A stretch of DNA of 64,000 nucleotides, from the NCBI GenBank assembly GCA_963691705.1, contig OY829545.1:15761569-15825568 (forward strand), in the 5' to 3' direction. The first letter of the stretch is position 1; the number at the start of each line of letters is the position of its first letter. The translations under genes and the position numbers were made by a program. Shown here one piece after another: positions 50,100 to 61,121 of this stretch. Origin of the DNA: Viola odorata. Taxonomy: Eukaryota > Streptophyta > Magnoliopsida > Malpighiales > Violaceae. The notes beneath the pieces were generated by a model. It did no database searches and was not told the origin of the DNA. It was given only the letters and a program-made list of their open reading frames with translations.

Positions 50100-50256
50100 G
50101 AATTTTATAATTTTATTTCTGGTCTTGTTTAGTCGCTCCCTCTAATTAGGAGCGACCCTCTCTACATTCTTTCCTTCTGCTTGCCTCCTTCCTTGAAGAA
50201 GTGAATAAAATTCTTCAGCTTATTAAAAAAAAAAAAAAAAAGAATTTTATAATTTT
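50100..50256 (+). mobile_element. Short LINE/SINE retroposon with 15-bp target duplication
   Basis: Identical GAATTTTATAATTTT copies at 50100-50114 and 50242-50256 flank a 127-bp insert that ends in TCTTCAGCTTATT and a run of A. The tail resembles the insertion at 6287-6532, suggesting the same LINE machinery. Confidence 0.85.
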
Positions 50257-51350
50257 CTAAAAATTACAATTAATCTTTTAAATACTTAAAAAATTCAAAA
50301 TAAAAAATAAAAAATTGTATTTTTTTTTTGAAATTTTGACGAAAAAATTATGTAATTTTTTTATTATTTAATTCCTTTTAAATATTTTTAAAAAGTTGTC
50401 ATTAGTTTTTTCAATTTTTTAATGGAGTGAACTCTTCCATATTTGTTACATTTTCCCTCAAATTTGCATAATTTTTTGAATTATTTTATCATTTATTTTG
50501 ACTTTTTTAACTACTACTATAAAAGTTAAAATTGCAAATTCTAGAGAACTATCTAGAATTTGCATTGCAAGTTTTTAAACCGTAAAGAGTTAAGTGAGAC
50601 ATTTTATAATTTATAGAGTGTTTAAGGTAGTTTATCCAAAATTATATTAACAAACCGTGACATTTATGTTCTTTTACGGGTGATTATTATGTACTCTCAA
50701 AATGACACGTCATAAATTACACAAGTTTACATAAATGGTAGGTCTATCGTTAAAACTTTCACAAGAATTTTATACTTTAAAACTCCGTTAATAATAGATC
50801 ATATCACTTATTTAAATAAAGTATGTCGTATAACATGAAATTCGAGAGTATATTATAATTTTCCGAAAAACACTTCATAATTAGTTATCATTACTGTATT
50901 AAATGGTTGTTTTTTTATCCTAAGCTAAAACTTTGGTAGATTTCTTACATCCACTGAAATAAGAACACATTTTCCGATAATAGATAGTAGAGAAATGTAA
51001 TTTTTTTCAATTCCTTTTACCGTGATTGTTCATACCGTAAAGTAGAGATATTACAAATGTAACTAAAAATTAAATTGGTATGCAAGTAACTGTAAATATT
51101 TAAACCAAAAAAATTGGTCAACTTACATTTCTTCTCCATTATTTTCTCCAAATTAACACACGCGCGCATAGAGAGAGATAGAGAGCGCGCCACTGGACCG
51201 GTAGGTCCGGTAGTTGTTACTCGTGAGCTGTAGGTAGGTCGGGTAATAGTGCCGGTATTAAATAATGGCGCAACTTCGTTTTCCAATATGGACCTGCGAT
51301 TTAATCTTCATTCGTGTTGCAGAAATTAATTAAAGACCTGCGATTTAATC

Positions 51351-52673
51351 TCACTCTAATCCTAAGTCCAAACCAAGCACGCCTAACACGAAGTTAACCC
51401 CTGCGAATGTGAAGCGGAATGCGGATCGGGCCGAAACGGGCGGGTCAAAAGATCCAAGAAAAATTACAAGTGTCGCTATAAAGGCATGATCAACAGTTGG
51501 TGCCACCTTCAACGCAATCTTGCGACCTCTCAATGTAATCTGCGGTTAATCAACCAGACTTTTAGAAATGAACCATGACTTTTAAGATTATTTTAACATT
51601 AAATAATCACTATCTCTTTTATACCGAATAAATTGATCGATCAGAATTCCCTCTCTTTTCCGCATCAAATAAATTAATTATAAATTATTTAAAATTTTAC
51701 AAAATATCATTTATTTAAAACCAATGTTAAAAAATGTCATTTTAAGTTGATTAGCTAGTATTTAGTTATATTTTTTTAATTAATACACTAACTTTATTTT
51801 AATTTCATGAACCAATATTAATGAGTTAATGAAAACTCTGGTGCGAATAAAATCTTATCGCATACTGATATTAACCTAAAAAATAGGTTACTCTGCCCAA
51901 AAATTCTTATACGATACTTAAATTGAAACACATTGAGATCGAGTATCGTAATTAACTTACTTCTGCAATAGTGGTGCTGGAATCTCCAAAATATACATTG
52001 AAGGACATGTCAGACCAGCTCCCATCAATCTTATAATCAGGAATTTCTTGGGTTGTGTTTGTAGGTAAAAATATATGTAATTCAGTGTTGCTCCGAAATG
52101 CGGATGATCTTTTTGCAGTGAAAAGTAAACCTTCTCCTTCCCCTTTGAAGACCTCCCATGTACCGTGCATAGTCATCATCTAAAAATTAAGCACGAATGA
52201 CACAAGTAGTAATTAGTACTCCAACAAATACCACAAAACCTATACAATTATCTCACTCTCTTTAACGAGTGAAAAGTCAACGAGGGGTTTATAATTTTAA
52301 AAAACGATTAATGAAATTGTCAAAATCATTTGTTTGGCAATTGCGTAAGATGTGGAATGAGCTCTCGCCGGCGTGGATGATATAAAAATGCGGCAATCGG
52401 GAAAAAAATTACCTTCTGTCGAAGGGTGAGCATGATTTTACCATCACCGTCCTGCAAGAAACTGCGGTTATGGGCGGTTACGGCTTCTTTTTTGATCTGG
52501 AAAAGGAGTTTATCTTCCACGTCAGCAACCTTCAAATATCGCCCAGACCGGACCTTATTGGAACTAACAGTTAGTTCAACCTGTCGTTTCAAACTGAACT
52601 GTCGCCCTATCACCACCACTGGATTCTCCGGTCGGACCAATGTTCTCGCAGGCGCCGGCCTTGGGTTCTTCAT
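51351..52673 (-). CDS. LURP-one-related (LOR) protein, copy 1, 222 residues
   Basis: Exons are 52673-52413, 52179-51961 and 51539-51351, all GT-AG and phase 0, giving 87, 73 and 62 codons plus stop. It starts MKNPRPAPARTLVRPENPVV. The tubby-like LOR fold is readable as beta strands, with KVADVEDKLLFQI, DGKIMLTLRQK, WEVFKGEGEGLLFTAKR and IPDYKIDGSWSD. It ends with the hydrophobic central helix FRFTFAGVNFVLGVLGL. LOR proteins (DUF567) include LURP1, needed for basal defence against oomycetes; biochemical activity is unclear. The extra N-terminal residues of copies 2 and 3 (M-A-D-G-A-G) have no ATG here. No disabling lesion was seen. Confidence 0.88.
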
Positions 52674-53141
52674 CCCCGCAACAGACGTAATCGGACGGTC
52701 ACACAATTAGCAATTCGTTATAATTAAGCAAGGAAATTTGGTGTGGCTATGGGTTCTTGAGTAATCACTTAGGTTAGAAAAAAAACTTATAGATTAGAAG
52801 TTTTGAGTAATATTTACTTGAGGGAGAGGATGTATAGATGTATCATGTATATATAGGGAAGGAAAACTTCAGGCGACGGGGTCAGCTGCTATCAAATGGT
52901 AGTTCGATCCTTTAATATTTTAGACCACGTCAACGACTCTTGGCTTCTCCATTTTTAATTGGGTTATTGACATTTTTGATACCATAACTTATGAATTGTT
53001 TAATCAAGTTCTTCTAATGTACATAAAACGTCCCTCTATTCTTTGAAACGCGCTATTTTTCGTCCTTTTATGTTCTTTGCCAACTTGGACGTATTGAAAT
53101 TATCAACACCGTGGAAATTAATCAAAGAAAAATTTCTAAGG
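52674..53141. promoter_or_regulatory. Upstream region of LOR copy 1
   Basis: There is no coding sequence. A TATATATAG-like stretch near 52850 could serve as the TATA region for the gene to its left. Confidence 0.35.
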
Positions 53142-53142
53142 T

Positions 53143-53702
53143 GCAGCAAAGGTTGATTCTCTGCACCGTCGGTAAGAAAAAGGATGAAGAAAAATTTCTT
53201 TGGTTATGAGCTGACCAAAGAAAAATTTCTTTGGTTATGAGCTGACCAAAGAAAATGAATGAAGAAATAAATAAAAAAATAAGCAAAAGTTGATTCTTGC
53301 ACTGTCGGCAAGGAAAAAGAGGATGAAGGAAATTTTCAATGGTAGGTGCCTACTAATGAAGAAAAATAATAATAATAAAAAATTAAAAAGGTAATTGATG
53401 CAGTGAAGTTTTGTACCTATAAATACATATGCATGCATTCTCTAAAATGCAGTGCATTGGAGAGCAAGAGAGTGAAGTGCAACGCAGTGCACAAGAGAGA
53501 AAATAAAAGAGAGGGAGTGAGGCATAGTAGTGAAATAAAAGTGTGTGTGAGAGTGAGTGTTGTATGCCTATCCAAAGGCAATAAATATTATTTCTCATTT
53601 GTAGTTTTTCTACTTCCATTAATTAAAAGTTCAGTTTTTTGTTCGTATCTCCACCCGGTTGATTATTAGCTTTGTTAATTTTCACCACCTTTGTTCAACA
53701 GG
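53143..53702 (+). repeat. Possible LTR remnant with repeated upstream motifs
   Basis: Two diverged copies of a motif starting GCA(A)AGGTTGATTCT..GTCGG lie about 135 bases apart (53148 and 53282). Between them is an exact 31-bp tandem duplication at 53190-53220 and 53221-53251. Downstream come CTATAAATACA (53417), AATAAA (about 53580) and a TTCAACA end at 53701. This resembles U3-R-U5 organisation of a Copia LTR, but no TG start, target duplication or primer-binding site was found. Confidence 0.35.
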
Positions 53703-53841
53703 ACGAAACAGTATTGTATCGATCGATGACATATCCAAACAAAACGATTGCGCTTGACGCGTCCACAGACGGATGTTACTCTTGACGTGTCTAGTTTAAT
53801 CAACTTGTGTTTCAAATGGTTGAGCTTTGTCGAGCAGTTGA

Positions 53842-54009
53842 TGTACGGTACTCGGCGAGTCAGCTTGGCCAACCAGAAGAAGGAGGTTGGAAAAAGCAGC
53901 CACAAGTTGAACTTTTGCCAACTAATATCAGTTCATGTACGGTACTCCGCGAGTCAGCTTGGTCAACGAGAAGAAGGAGGTTGGAAAAAGCAGCCACAAG
54001 TTGAACTTA
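53842..54009. repeat. 94-bp tandem duplication
   Basis: Two copies beginning TGTACGGTACTC at 53842 and 53936 match closely through GGTTGGAAAAAGCAGCCACA. No coding role was recognised. Confidence 0.8.
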
Positions 54010-55471
54010 GTTAAGTTGGATTCCTTCCGTAAAAAAAAAAATTAAGTTGGAATTTTGCCAATTAAAAGATTAATAATAAACCTCATAAGATTTTAAAATG
54101 TAGGTAGAATGAAGCCGAGTCAATTAAAATGATGGTTACACTCGCTATTCCCTAAGCTTTGTCCTCCTTTTGTATGCAAAAGAAATTTATTAATTAATGT
54201 CATGTGGATAATTTGAGTTGTATTTTTAATTTTGAATAAAATTATTTTTATAAATGAGGAAATTAATTGGAAGTTGATCATCATGTAATTAATTTTTATA
54301 ATTAAAATAATCAGAAATACGAGTAAAAATTACTAACTATAGGATCAATAAAAGCTCTATTTGAATTTCAAAAAATAAATACAATATAAATTTATCTACA
54401 CACAATCTAATATGGATTTCGTATTTTTAAGTATAAATTTTGTATTTTTAAAATTTATACTTAATAATACGATTTCACGTCATAAAATATAAGAATAAAA
54501 ATATAGTTTGATGACATTCGAAGATTTTTCATATGTTAAAAGATCAATTTCATATACCTTAATAAAGTGTGAAATTTTAAGAGTTTAGGGGAAATTAACA
54601 TGGTGATCTATGTTTTGAGTTAAAAGCATATATCATATGGTAAACAAGTTACATTATTTCATTTTTTTTAAATAATGTTGTTTGAAAGATCATTTTAAAG
54701 ACCAATAAACTATATATAATCGTCAATTAAATATAATCAACATATATCATAAATTCAAATTATCAACTATATAAATAAATGATAATATAAATGAACAATT
54801 TGCTACAAAGACAAGGTAGTTTGGTGTATATATGACAACTGTTGCACCATTCATGATTGATTATAGTCACCCTTATCACAAATCTAAATTATTTGATTAT
54901 ATTTACAATTGGCAATTATGTAAATATCGATCGAGTGTAATCAACAATTTTCCATAATGAGAAGGTATTTTGAAACACCAGTCTACTATCTAATTGTAGA
55001 TCAAATATAATCAATTGTATCACAAGTTAGAGTTGTCGACTAAATACAAAATCGGTAATATTAACACCGATTGTTCATCAATGTTAACTTATTACAACTA
55101 CTGTTAACCTATAGAACCTACTATGTAAGTTTTTTTTTATAAAAAAATTCGGAATAAATTGATACATGTCAATATCCTATTGTATACGGCACTACAATTC
55201 AAATAAGAATATTATAAGCACGTCACATTATAATTTGCTGATACATTATTACTAGTAGATAATTAATTAACGTTGGCTAGATAGTTTTCCTGAGGAATAA
55301 GAAAGCTACATAATATTCCTCCAATCCTATCATTTCTATCTAGAACAAATTGAACTAATTACATTTCATGATCACACTTCCGTCACAATTTCTGATGTCA
55401 TAAAGGCGAATTAACACCTTGATATTAAAACAAAAAAAGAGAAAAGAGAAAGGTATCCCTCTCATCATTGG

Positions 55472-56476
55472 TTAACTAGTCGACAGAGACACAGCCAAAC
55501 CAAGCACGGCTAACAGGAACTGAACCCCTCCAAATATGAAACGGAATGCAGACCGGAAGGAAACGGGCGGGTCAAAAGATCCAAGAAAAACTACAAGCGT
55601 CGCCATAAACGCATAGTCGACACATGGGCCCACCTTCACTGCAATCTTGTCTCTCTTCCATGTAATCTGCAGTTAATCAAAAATACCTTTAGAAATCAGA
55701 ACTTTCTGATATATCCTATAAAGTAGACTATTAAATAGTTACTTCATCATCGGGAAAAATTACTTAGACGACGATTCTTAAATTGAAACAAATCGAGGTG
55801 GTTAACTAACTTCTGCAAGCTTGTTGTTGGAGCCTCCGAGAGATACGATGAACGACTTGTCAGACCAACTCCCATCAATTTTGTAATCAGGAATCTCTTG
55901 AACTGTGTTAGAGGCGACGAATATATGTAATCGAGTTTTGGTTCGAAAAGTCGATGACCTCTTTACAGTGAAAAGTAAATCATCTTCATTTTCACCTCGG
56001 AAGACCTCCCATCTACCATGCATAGTTCTTATCTAATTAAAAATTCAAGCACAATTAAATGTTAATTAGTACTACGCCGCAAATATTGAAACTTAAATCA
56101 TTTATTTTGTATTGATTATCAGATGTGGGATGAGCCCGGCAGCGTGGTTAATCAATCAAAATTGGAAACGTGTTAATTAGAAGAAACAAACCTTGTGCCG
56201 GAGAGTGAGCATGATGTTACCAGAAGCGTCATGCAAGATATTGCGGTGATGTGTTGTGAAGACTTTATTTTTGATCTGAAATAGGACGGTACCTTCCACG
56301 TCGGCCACCTCTAAGTATCGTCCGACAGACCGGACCTTGTTGGAACGAATAGTTAATTCAACCGGGTGTTGTCTCACAATGAATTGTGGCCCAATTACCT
56401 CCACTGGTCTCCCCGGCATGTCCCATGTTCTCTCCGGTGCCGGACTTGGGTTGTTCATCCCCGCACCATCAGCCAT
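55472..56476 (-). CDS. LURP-one-related (LOR) protein, copy 2, 233 residues
   Basis: Exons are 56476-56192, 56032-55811 and 55666-55472, with 95, 74 and 64 codons plus stop, all phase 0 with GT-AG borders. It begins MADGAGMNNPSPAPERTW. LOR strands are readable as VELTIRSNKVRSVGRYLEVA, GNIMLTLRHK, RWEVFRGENEDDLLFTVKR and IPDYKIDGSWSDKSF, followed by the hydrophobic helix FRFIFGGVQFLLAVLGLAV. It lies in the left copy of the segmental duplication and has no lesion, in contrast to copy 3. Like other LOR proteins it is likely a cytosolic tubby-fold protein, possibly defence-related. Confidence 0.9.
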
Positions 56477-56863
56477 CACTGCCAGGCACGCACGTGAGCA
56501 AACAAAGAAGCTGAGAATGGATAATTGATTAATACTTTGAACTAACTAATGTCACTCGAAGAAAACACAGGAATAATTTTAATGTACAAGAAAAAAAGAG
56601 CAAATTGTTATGGCTGCATATGGGGTTAACTACGCGGAAGAGGCAGTCATGATTATATAATGACGAAAAAATTGGCTGGGTCAGCAAAAAGAAAAAATGA
56701 TGAGCACGTCAGTGACTTTTATTCTCTCTTTTTGAAGGATTTTTTCTCTCTTCTTCAAACATGTAAATGGAATTAATCACGTATACAAAATAGAGAGATA
56801 CAATATATAGACGACCAAGACGGAGTAGTTTTTTTGTGATAAAAAAAAGACTTAATTAGTTTT

Positions 56864-58330
56864 TGTGGCACCCCCGGTTAGGATTTTTCCTAATGCAACG
56901 CGGGTTTGGGACGAGATGTGAGATGAAATCGGACTCATCTCACTTAATGCAATGAAGTCGCCACCAGATCATCATTTGTCGTTGACGAAGTGCCAATTTT
57001 TGAATTTTTATTGGAACTGATTTCCTTTTGCTTTGAGACCATTTCTTGTTGACTTAGGACCATTTTTGAATTTTCATCGAAAATGATCTCTTTTGTTTTG
57101 AGACCATTTTGTTGACCTTTGACCATTTTTATACTTGCTTCTGTTTTTTTTTTTTTTTGCGAACAAACCAAGTACAATTTTTGTCTTTCCGTCTTCATTC
57201 CTGTCTTTGGCAGGGGCCTATAAGTCTTGCTTTTGGCCTTCTTCTGGCGTTGACCATCAACAATCCTCGGAGATTTTGCAATTCCTTTTGCGCAAACCAA
57301 TTTCGATGTGCACCTTACCTTCGGTTAACAACCCTGGTTGGGCACTGCTCATTATTTAGAGAATTCAAGTGGAAGTTAGAGATTACGCGAGGGATAATGC
57401 TCCAGCCACTAAGGATAGAAGTGAGGGAGATGCCAGCATGTTGCGCCACTTTGGAAGATGAACCTGATGGGAAGTCGTGGTATCAGTTGGGCCCATTAAA
57501 CCAGCCCAGCCCCTTTTATTTTCTTTCCAATGAGGCCTCCTATTCATCATCTCCCTTCACGTCGTCTTCTTCCTTTGGACACAAGAGGAACCAGCAGCCA
57601 TGGAGCAACGGAGCAGCACAGCAGACCAGCGGCTCCGGCGACCGCAGAAGCTCCGTCGTCGGCAGCAGGCTACCACAGCGGCGAGGAGGCGGCGTCACCT
57701 TCTCTCTCGGCGGACCAGTGGCGTCGACGAGCGAACCAGTGGCGAGCAAAATAAATATGCAGAAAATAAAATACAGAAGATACAATAAAAGAAAACAATG
57801 GAGGATGGAGTTCATGAGCTCTTCACTTGACTCCTCCACCCCCCTTAAACCCATGGTGTGAGCTTGGTATTTATAGGAATTTTGAGTCGGTTGAGGGGGT
57901 GCGACAGTTTGACGACTTCACTGGGGACTAATAGGGTCGGAGTCGGAATTGTTTTTTGAGGTGTTTGCTTTTTTCAGTAAATTGTTAATTTTGTTTCATA
58001 TGATTGTTGTACATGATCATTTATTTTTCATGTATTTAATTGATAGGATAAATTGTTGTATAGTCACATGATTCTTTATGCGTAATTATTGTTTTTCAGG
58101 AATTTATTAATAAATTGTTCACATGATTCGTTGTTATTCGCTTTGATAAACTGTCATTCATACGCATTCCACGCATAATGCCCTACCGCCGGCCTTTTCC
58201 AAATAAGATTAGGAGGTTAGTAGTAAGGCCCTGGGACACATGTCCTAGGTAGTTTTCACCCCCAAACTCGGACTCGAACCCCTAAATGGGTAAGCGCCTA
58301 GAATTTTTGATGGTTCGACAGGTAGCAACA
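56864..58330. mobile_element. Solo LTR of a retrotransposon, 1.47 kb
   Basis: It starts TGTGGCACCCCCGG, ends GGTAGCAACA, and is flanked by the 5-bp repeat GTTTT (56859-56863 and 58331-58335). TG..CA ends with a 5-bp target duplication define an LTR. The absence of internal genes makes it a solo LTR left by recombination. The corresponding site in the right segmental copy (near 63580) is empty, confirming insertion after the duplication. Open frames inside (for example 57109-57861) have no recognised domain. Confidence 0.88.
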
Positions 58331-58780
58331 GTTTTTATGATAACCACTAATTCATAATTAATTGAATCAAGTTGGAAAAATTACTCAAAAAAAACCAAGT
58401 TGGAAAACGAGAATTGAGCTCACAAAATATAAAAAATAAAGGAATTAGCGATTGGTTCATGAAATATTACGTTTCCTCTTATAATCACTCTCCCGAGAGA
58501 GTGATACCAGGGAGAGTGACTAGGGGGAATGTTAGTTTTTTTGTGTTTGATTGGAATTTAAGATTCATAGAAAAGTAATATTTTTGTGTTTGTTTTGTAC
58601 TTGAGAATTGGAAGGGAAAGTAAAAAAAATTACTACTCTATCCTTAATAGATAATAATTATTAGCAGACAATAAGAACAAGATTCAAATTAGATGATCAA
58701 ACTTAGTCACCGATTAAAAACTTGATAAACTTCTAGAAGATTTAAAATTATGCACATAACTTTGCTAATTTCATCGATAA

Positions 58781-59386
58781 GAGTGAAACTCATATTAGCA
58801 AATCTTTTATATCTATTCTTCTTAGTAATCAAAACCAACTCGACATTCTATATGCATTCACGCACATCAAACTTCAATCTCATGCTAGATGAAGTGCTAG
58901 AAACAATGAGAATGAAGTTGGCGATGGAACGGTTTTATGTCGGGTTATATTTCTATAAATGTTTTTGGATAAATATATAATTTAATATAAAAAAATAAGT
59001 TTTTTTGTACTATGGAATCATTTACCCCACCTCCTGGTTAAGAAATTACTTTCCTCCATTTTGGAAAAAAATGAGGGGTTAAAGAGTTCAACTTTCCTTA
59101 TACCAATTAAACGTAATAAAATTTCTCCCTTTTATTCCGTCAAACAAACACTACTTTAATGACTTCTCAATATTTGACTTTATATTTTGTATCCATTTAT
59201 TTCCTTTTAGTACTAAACTAATTTCATTAGAACATGAACTAATTTTAAAAGAGCTTGATTTTCTTTGAAAAATGCTGGAATTTTTTTGTCATTGACCATA
59301 ATCAATGTTTGTATAGCATATCCATTTAAATTCTTTGTTTCTGATTTCTTTTTTGGGACCTTTTTATTTTTCAATATTATTTTACT
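58781..59386. other. Intergenic AT-rich DNA
   Basis: No gene was recognised between the duplicated segment and the next Mutator-like element. Confidence 0.5.
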
Positions 59387-59396
59387 ATTGATATTT

Positions 59397-60394
59397 GGGG
59401 TAATGACATTTTATACTTTGTACTCGACCGAAATTGACATTTTATACTTCTAACGGAAAAAAGAGCCATAATAGACCATCTACATCAGAAATTGACATTT
59501 TACACCCTATGTCAATACGTGGCAGTTAAGTGCTGACGTGGATTTTATTTTTGAATTTTTTTCTTCCGTAAATACGTGTCATCCCTGTCAACATTTCCAC
59601 GTTAGAAAATAATTATATAGGGAAAAAAATCCTATCTCCTTCTTCCTCCCTCACCTACACCACCATCACCGCCACTGCAAGAGTCACCAACAACCTATTG
59701 TAGCGGTGCCGCCACCAATCACAACATCAATCGCTGTTCTATTCCATCATCGTTGGTCAACAAACCAGCAGATCCGCCACTGCCGCCATCAATTCCATCT
59801 GCGGCCTCACTCCTCTCCGATCCCATCTTCGTCAACAAACTAGTCCTCACCAAGCCACAATGCCAACAAGGGATCCGTCAAGGACTCTGACCACCTTCGC
59901 CTACGCCCTCTCGATTCAGTCTAATAACCACTAGTGATTTCCCTCCTCCGCGCGTCACCATCTCCAAGCTCTATCGTCCGACCGCCATCAATTCCATTTT
60001 CGACCACCACGTCAAGACTTCTTCCTCTCCGATTCAATCAGTTACCTTCCTCCTACGACGACGAGGATAATGATGATTATGTAAATGAAAAAAAAATTAA
60101 AAAGGATAGTATTGTATTTTACTGTTTGTTCTTGTTGTGATGGTGGTGTAGCTGTGTAGGTGAGGGAGGAAGAAGGAGATGATTTTTTTTTTCTTTTTTT
60201 TGTGATGTTATCAAAACGGCATCGTTTTGGTATTATATGACACGTATTTATGGAAGAAAAAAATTCAAAAATAAAATTCACGTAAGTACTTAACTGTCAC
60301 GTATTGACGGAGGATATAAAATGTCAATTTCTACGAGAAGAGGGTTTTTATTTTTTCATTAGAAGTATAAAATATAAATTTCGGTCATTACCCC
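59397..60394. mobile_element. Mutator-like non-autonomous element, 1.0 kb
   Basis: It is flanked by ATTGATATTT (59387-59396 and 60395-60404), a 9-10-bp duplication as expected of MULEs. The terminal inverted repeats begin GGGGTAATGAC and extend for about 190 bases, with shared blocks such as AATTGACATTTTATAC and GTGACAGTTAAG-like sequence. The core (59640-60050) is CCACC/CCGCC-rich and shares the 18-mer CCGCCACTGCCGCCATCA with the start of the window. No transposase is present. Confidence 0.85.
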
Positions 60395-60404
60395 ATTGAT
60401 ATTT

Positions 60405-60681
60405 TTATCGAGCCCAATCCAAAATCACTCCTCTCACATTTACATGGCCCAATCTCGTTACGCCGCCAAACACCCGAAACGACGCGCAGCAGTAAGTGAC
60501 GAAGCACGACATGTCGTTGAATGACGGGAGTTTTCTTGGTTCGCTGCTCTGCATCTTTAGTTCTTTCTCCTTCTTGTTTCTGGATTTCCATTCGCTATTT
60601 CACCGCCTCACTCTTCTGATTAATTTAGTAATTAATTCAATAATTTTTAATTAGTCATTAAGTAGAGGCGAGGCGGAGCTG
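60405..60681 (+). promoter_or_regulatory. Promoter and leader of the EER5/THP1-like gene
   Basis: A GC-richer stretch precedes the start codon at 60682. The Mutator-like element ends only about 280 bases upstream, so it abuts the promoter. No TATA box was assigned. Confidence 0.45.
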
Positions 60682-61082
60682 ATGGCGTACCTGAGCATGG
60701 GGGAGACTCACCGGAGAATAACGGACTACCTCAACCGCTTCTCCGACGCCGTTTCCTCCCAAGACGGCGCGTCTCTCAAGCAACTCCTCTCTCTCTCCTC
60801 CAACTCTCCGTCGCAGCTCTCCCTCGCCGACGCGCTCAACGTTTTCCAGGTTCACTTACTCATCCACTCACTCAAAATGTCTCTATCCCCAGAAAACGAT
60901 GCCGTTTTAGTGATCGTTTGTTTGTTGTGGTGTTGTTGTGGAAAGGATGCGAATAGGTTGATAAAGCAATCGGAAGAGTATGCGCAGTTTGGAGAAATCA
61001 TAGCTCCGATGTTCCGGGCGCTCCAAAGTTATCGGCATGGCAACTTAGTGGACACTTACCAGGCATTTGAAAAAGCTGCCAA
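60682..61082 (+). CDS. EER5/THP1-like PCI-domain protein, exons 1-2 only
   Basis: Exon 1 (60682-60849) encodes MAYLSMGETHRRITDYLNRF and ends LNVFQ. Exon 2 (60946-61082) encodes DANRLIKQSEEYAQF and ends GNLVDTYQAFEKAAK. These match the N-terminus of Arabidopsis EER5, the THP1/PCID2 homologue of the TREX-2 mRNA-export complex, which also affects ethylene response. Intron 1 is 96 bases with GT-AG borders. A donor GTTAGT follows exon 2. Only about 39 bases into intron 2 the sequence becomes the duplicated LOR segment and remains so to the window end. The remaining exons, including the PCI domain, are therefore either beyond 64000 or lost. Confidence 0.82.
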
Positions 61083-61121
61083 GTTAGTACGGAGTATATG
61101 TCTTTGTACATTGTTTTTTAG

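Larger units (their letters stand above)
49816..51350. other. Intergenic AT-rich DNA with two small insertions
   Basis: No gene was recognised. It contains the MITE at 49949 and the poly(A) retroposon at 50115, described separately. Confidence 0.5.
54376..58780. repeat. Segmental duplication, left copy, with LOR copy 2
   Basis: Homology with 61122-64000 begins at TAAATACAATATAAATTT and extends past the point matching the window end. LOR exon 1 differs at only a few bases between copies. The left copy carries a solo LTR (56864-58330) that the right copy lacks. Near 54500-54610 it also has about 125 bases that the right copy lacks. Confidence 0.9.

Noticed and set aside
57109..57861. 250-codon open frame
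   Set aside because: It lies entirely within the solo LTR and shows no domain. LTRs often contain such chance frames.
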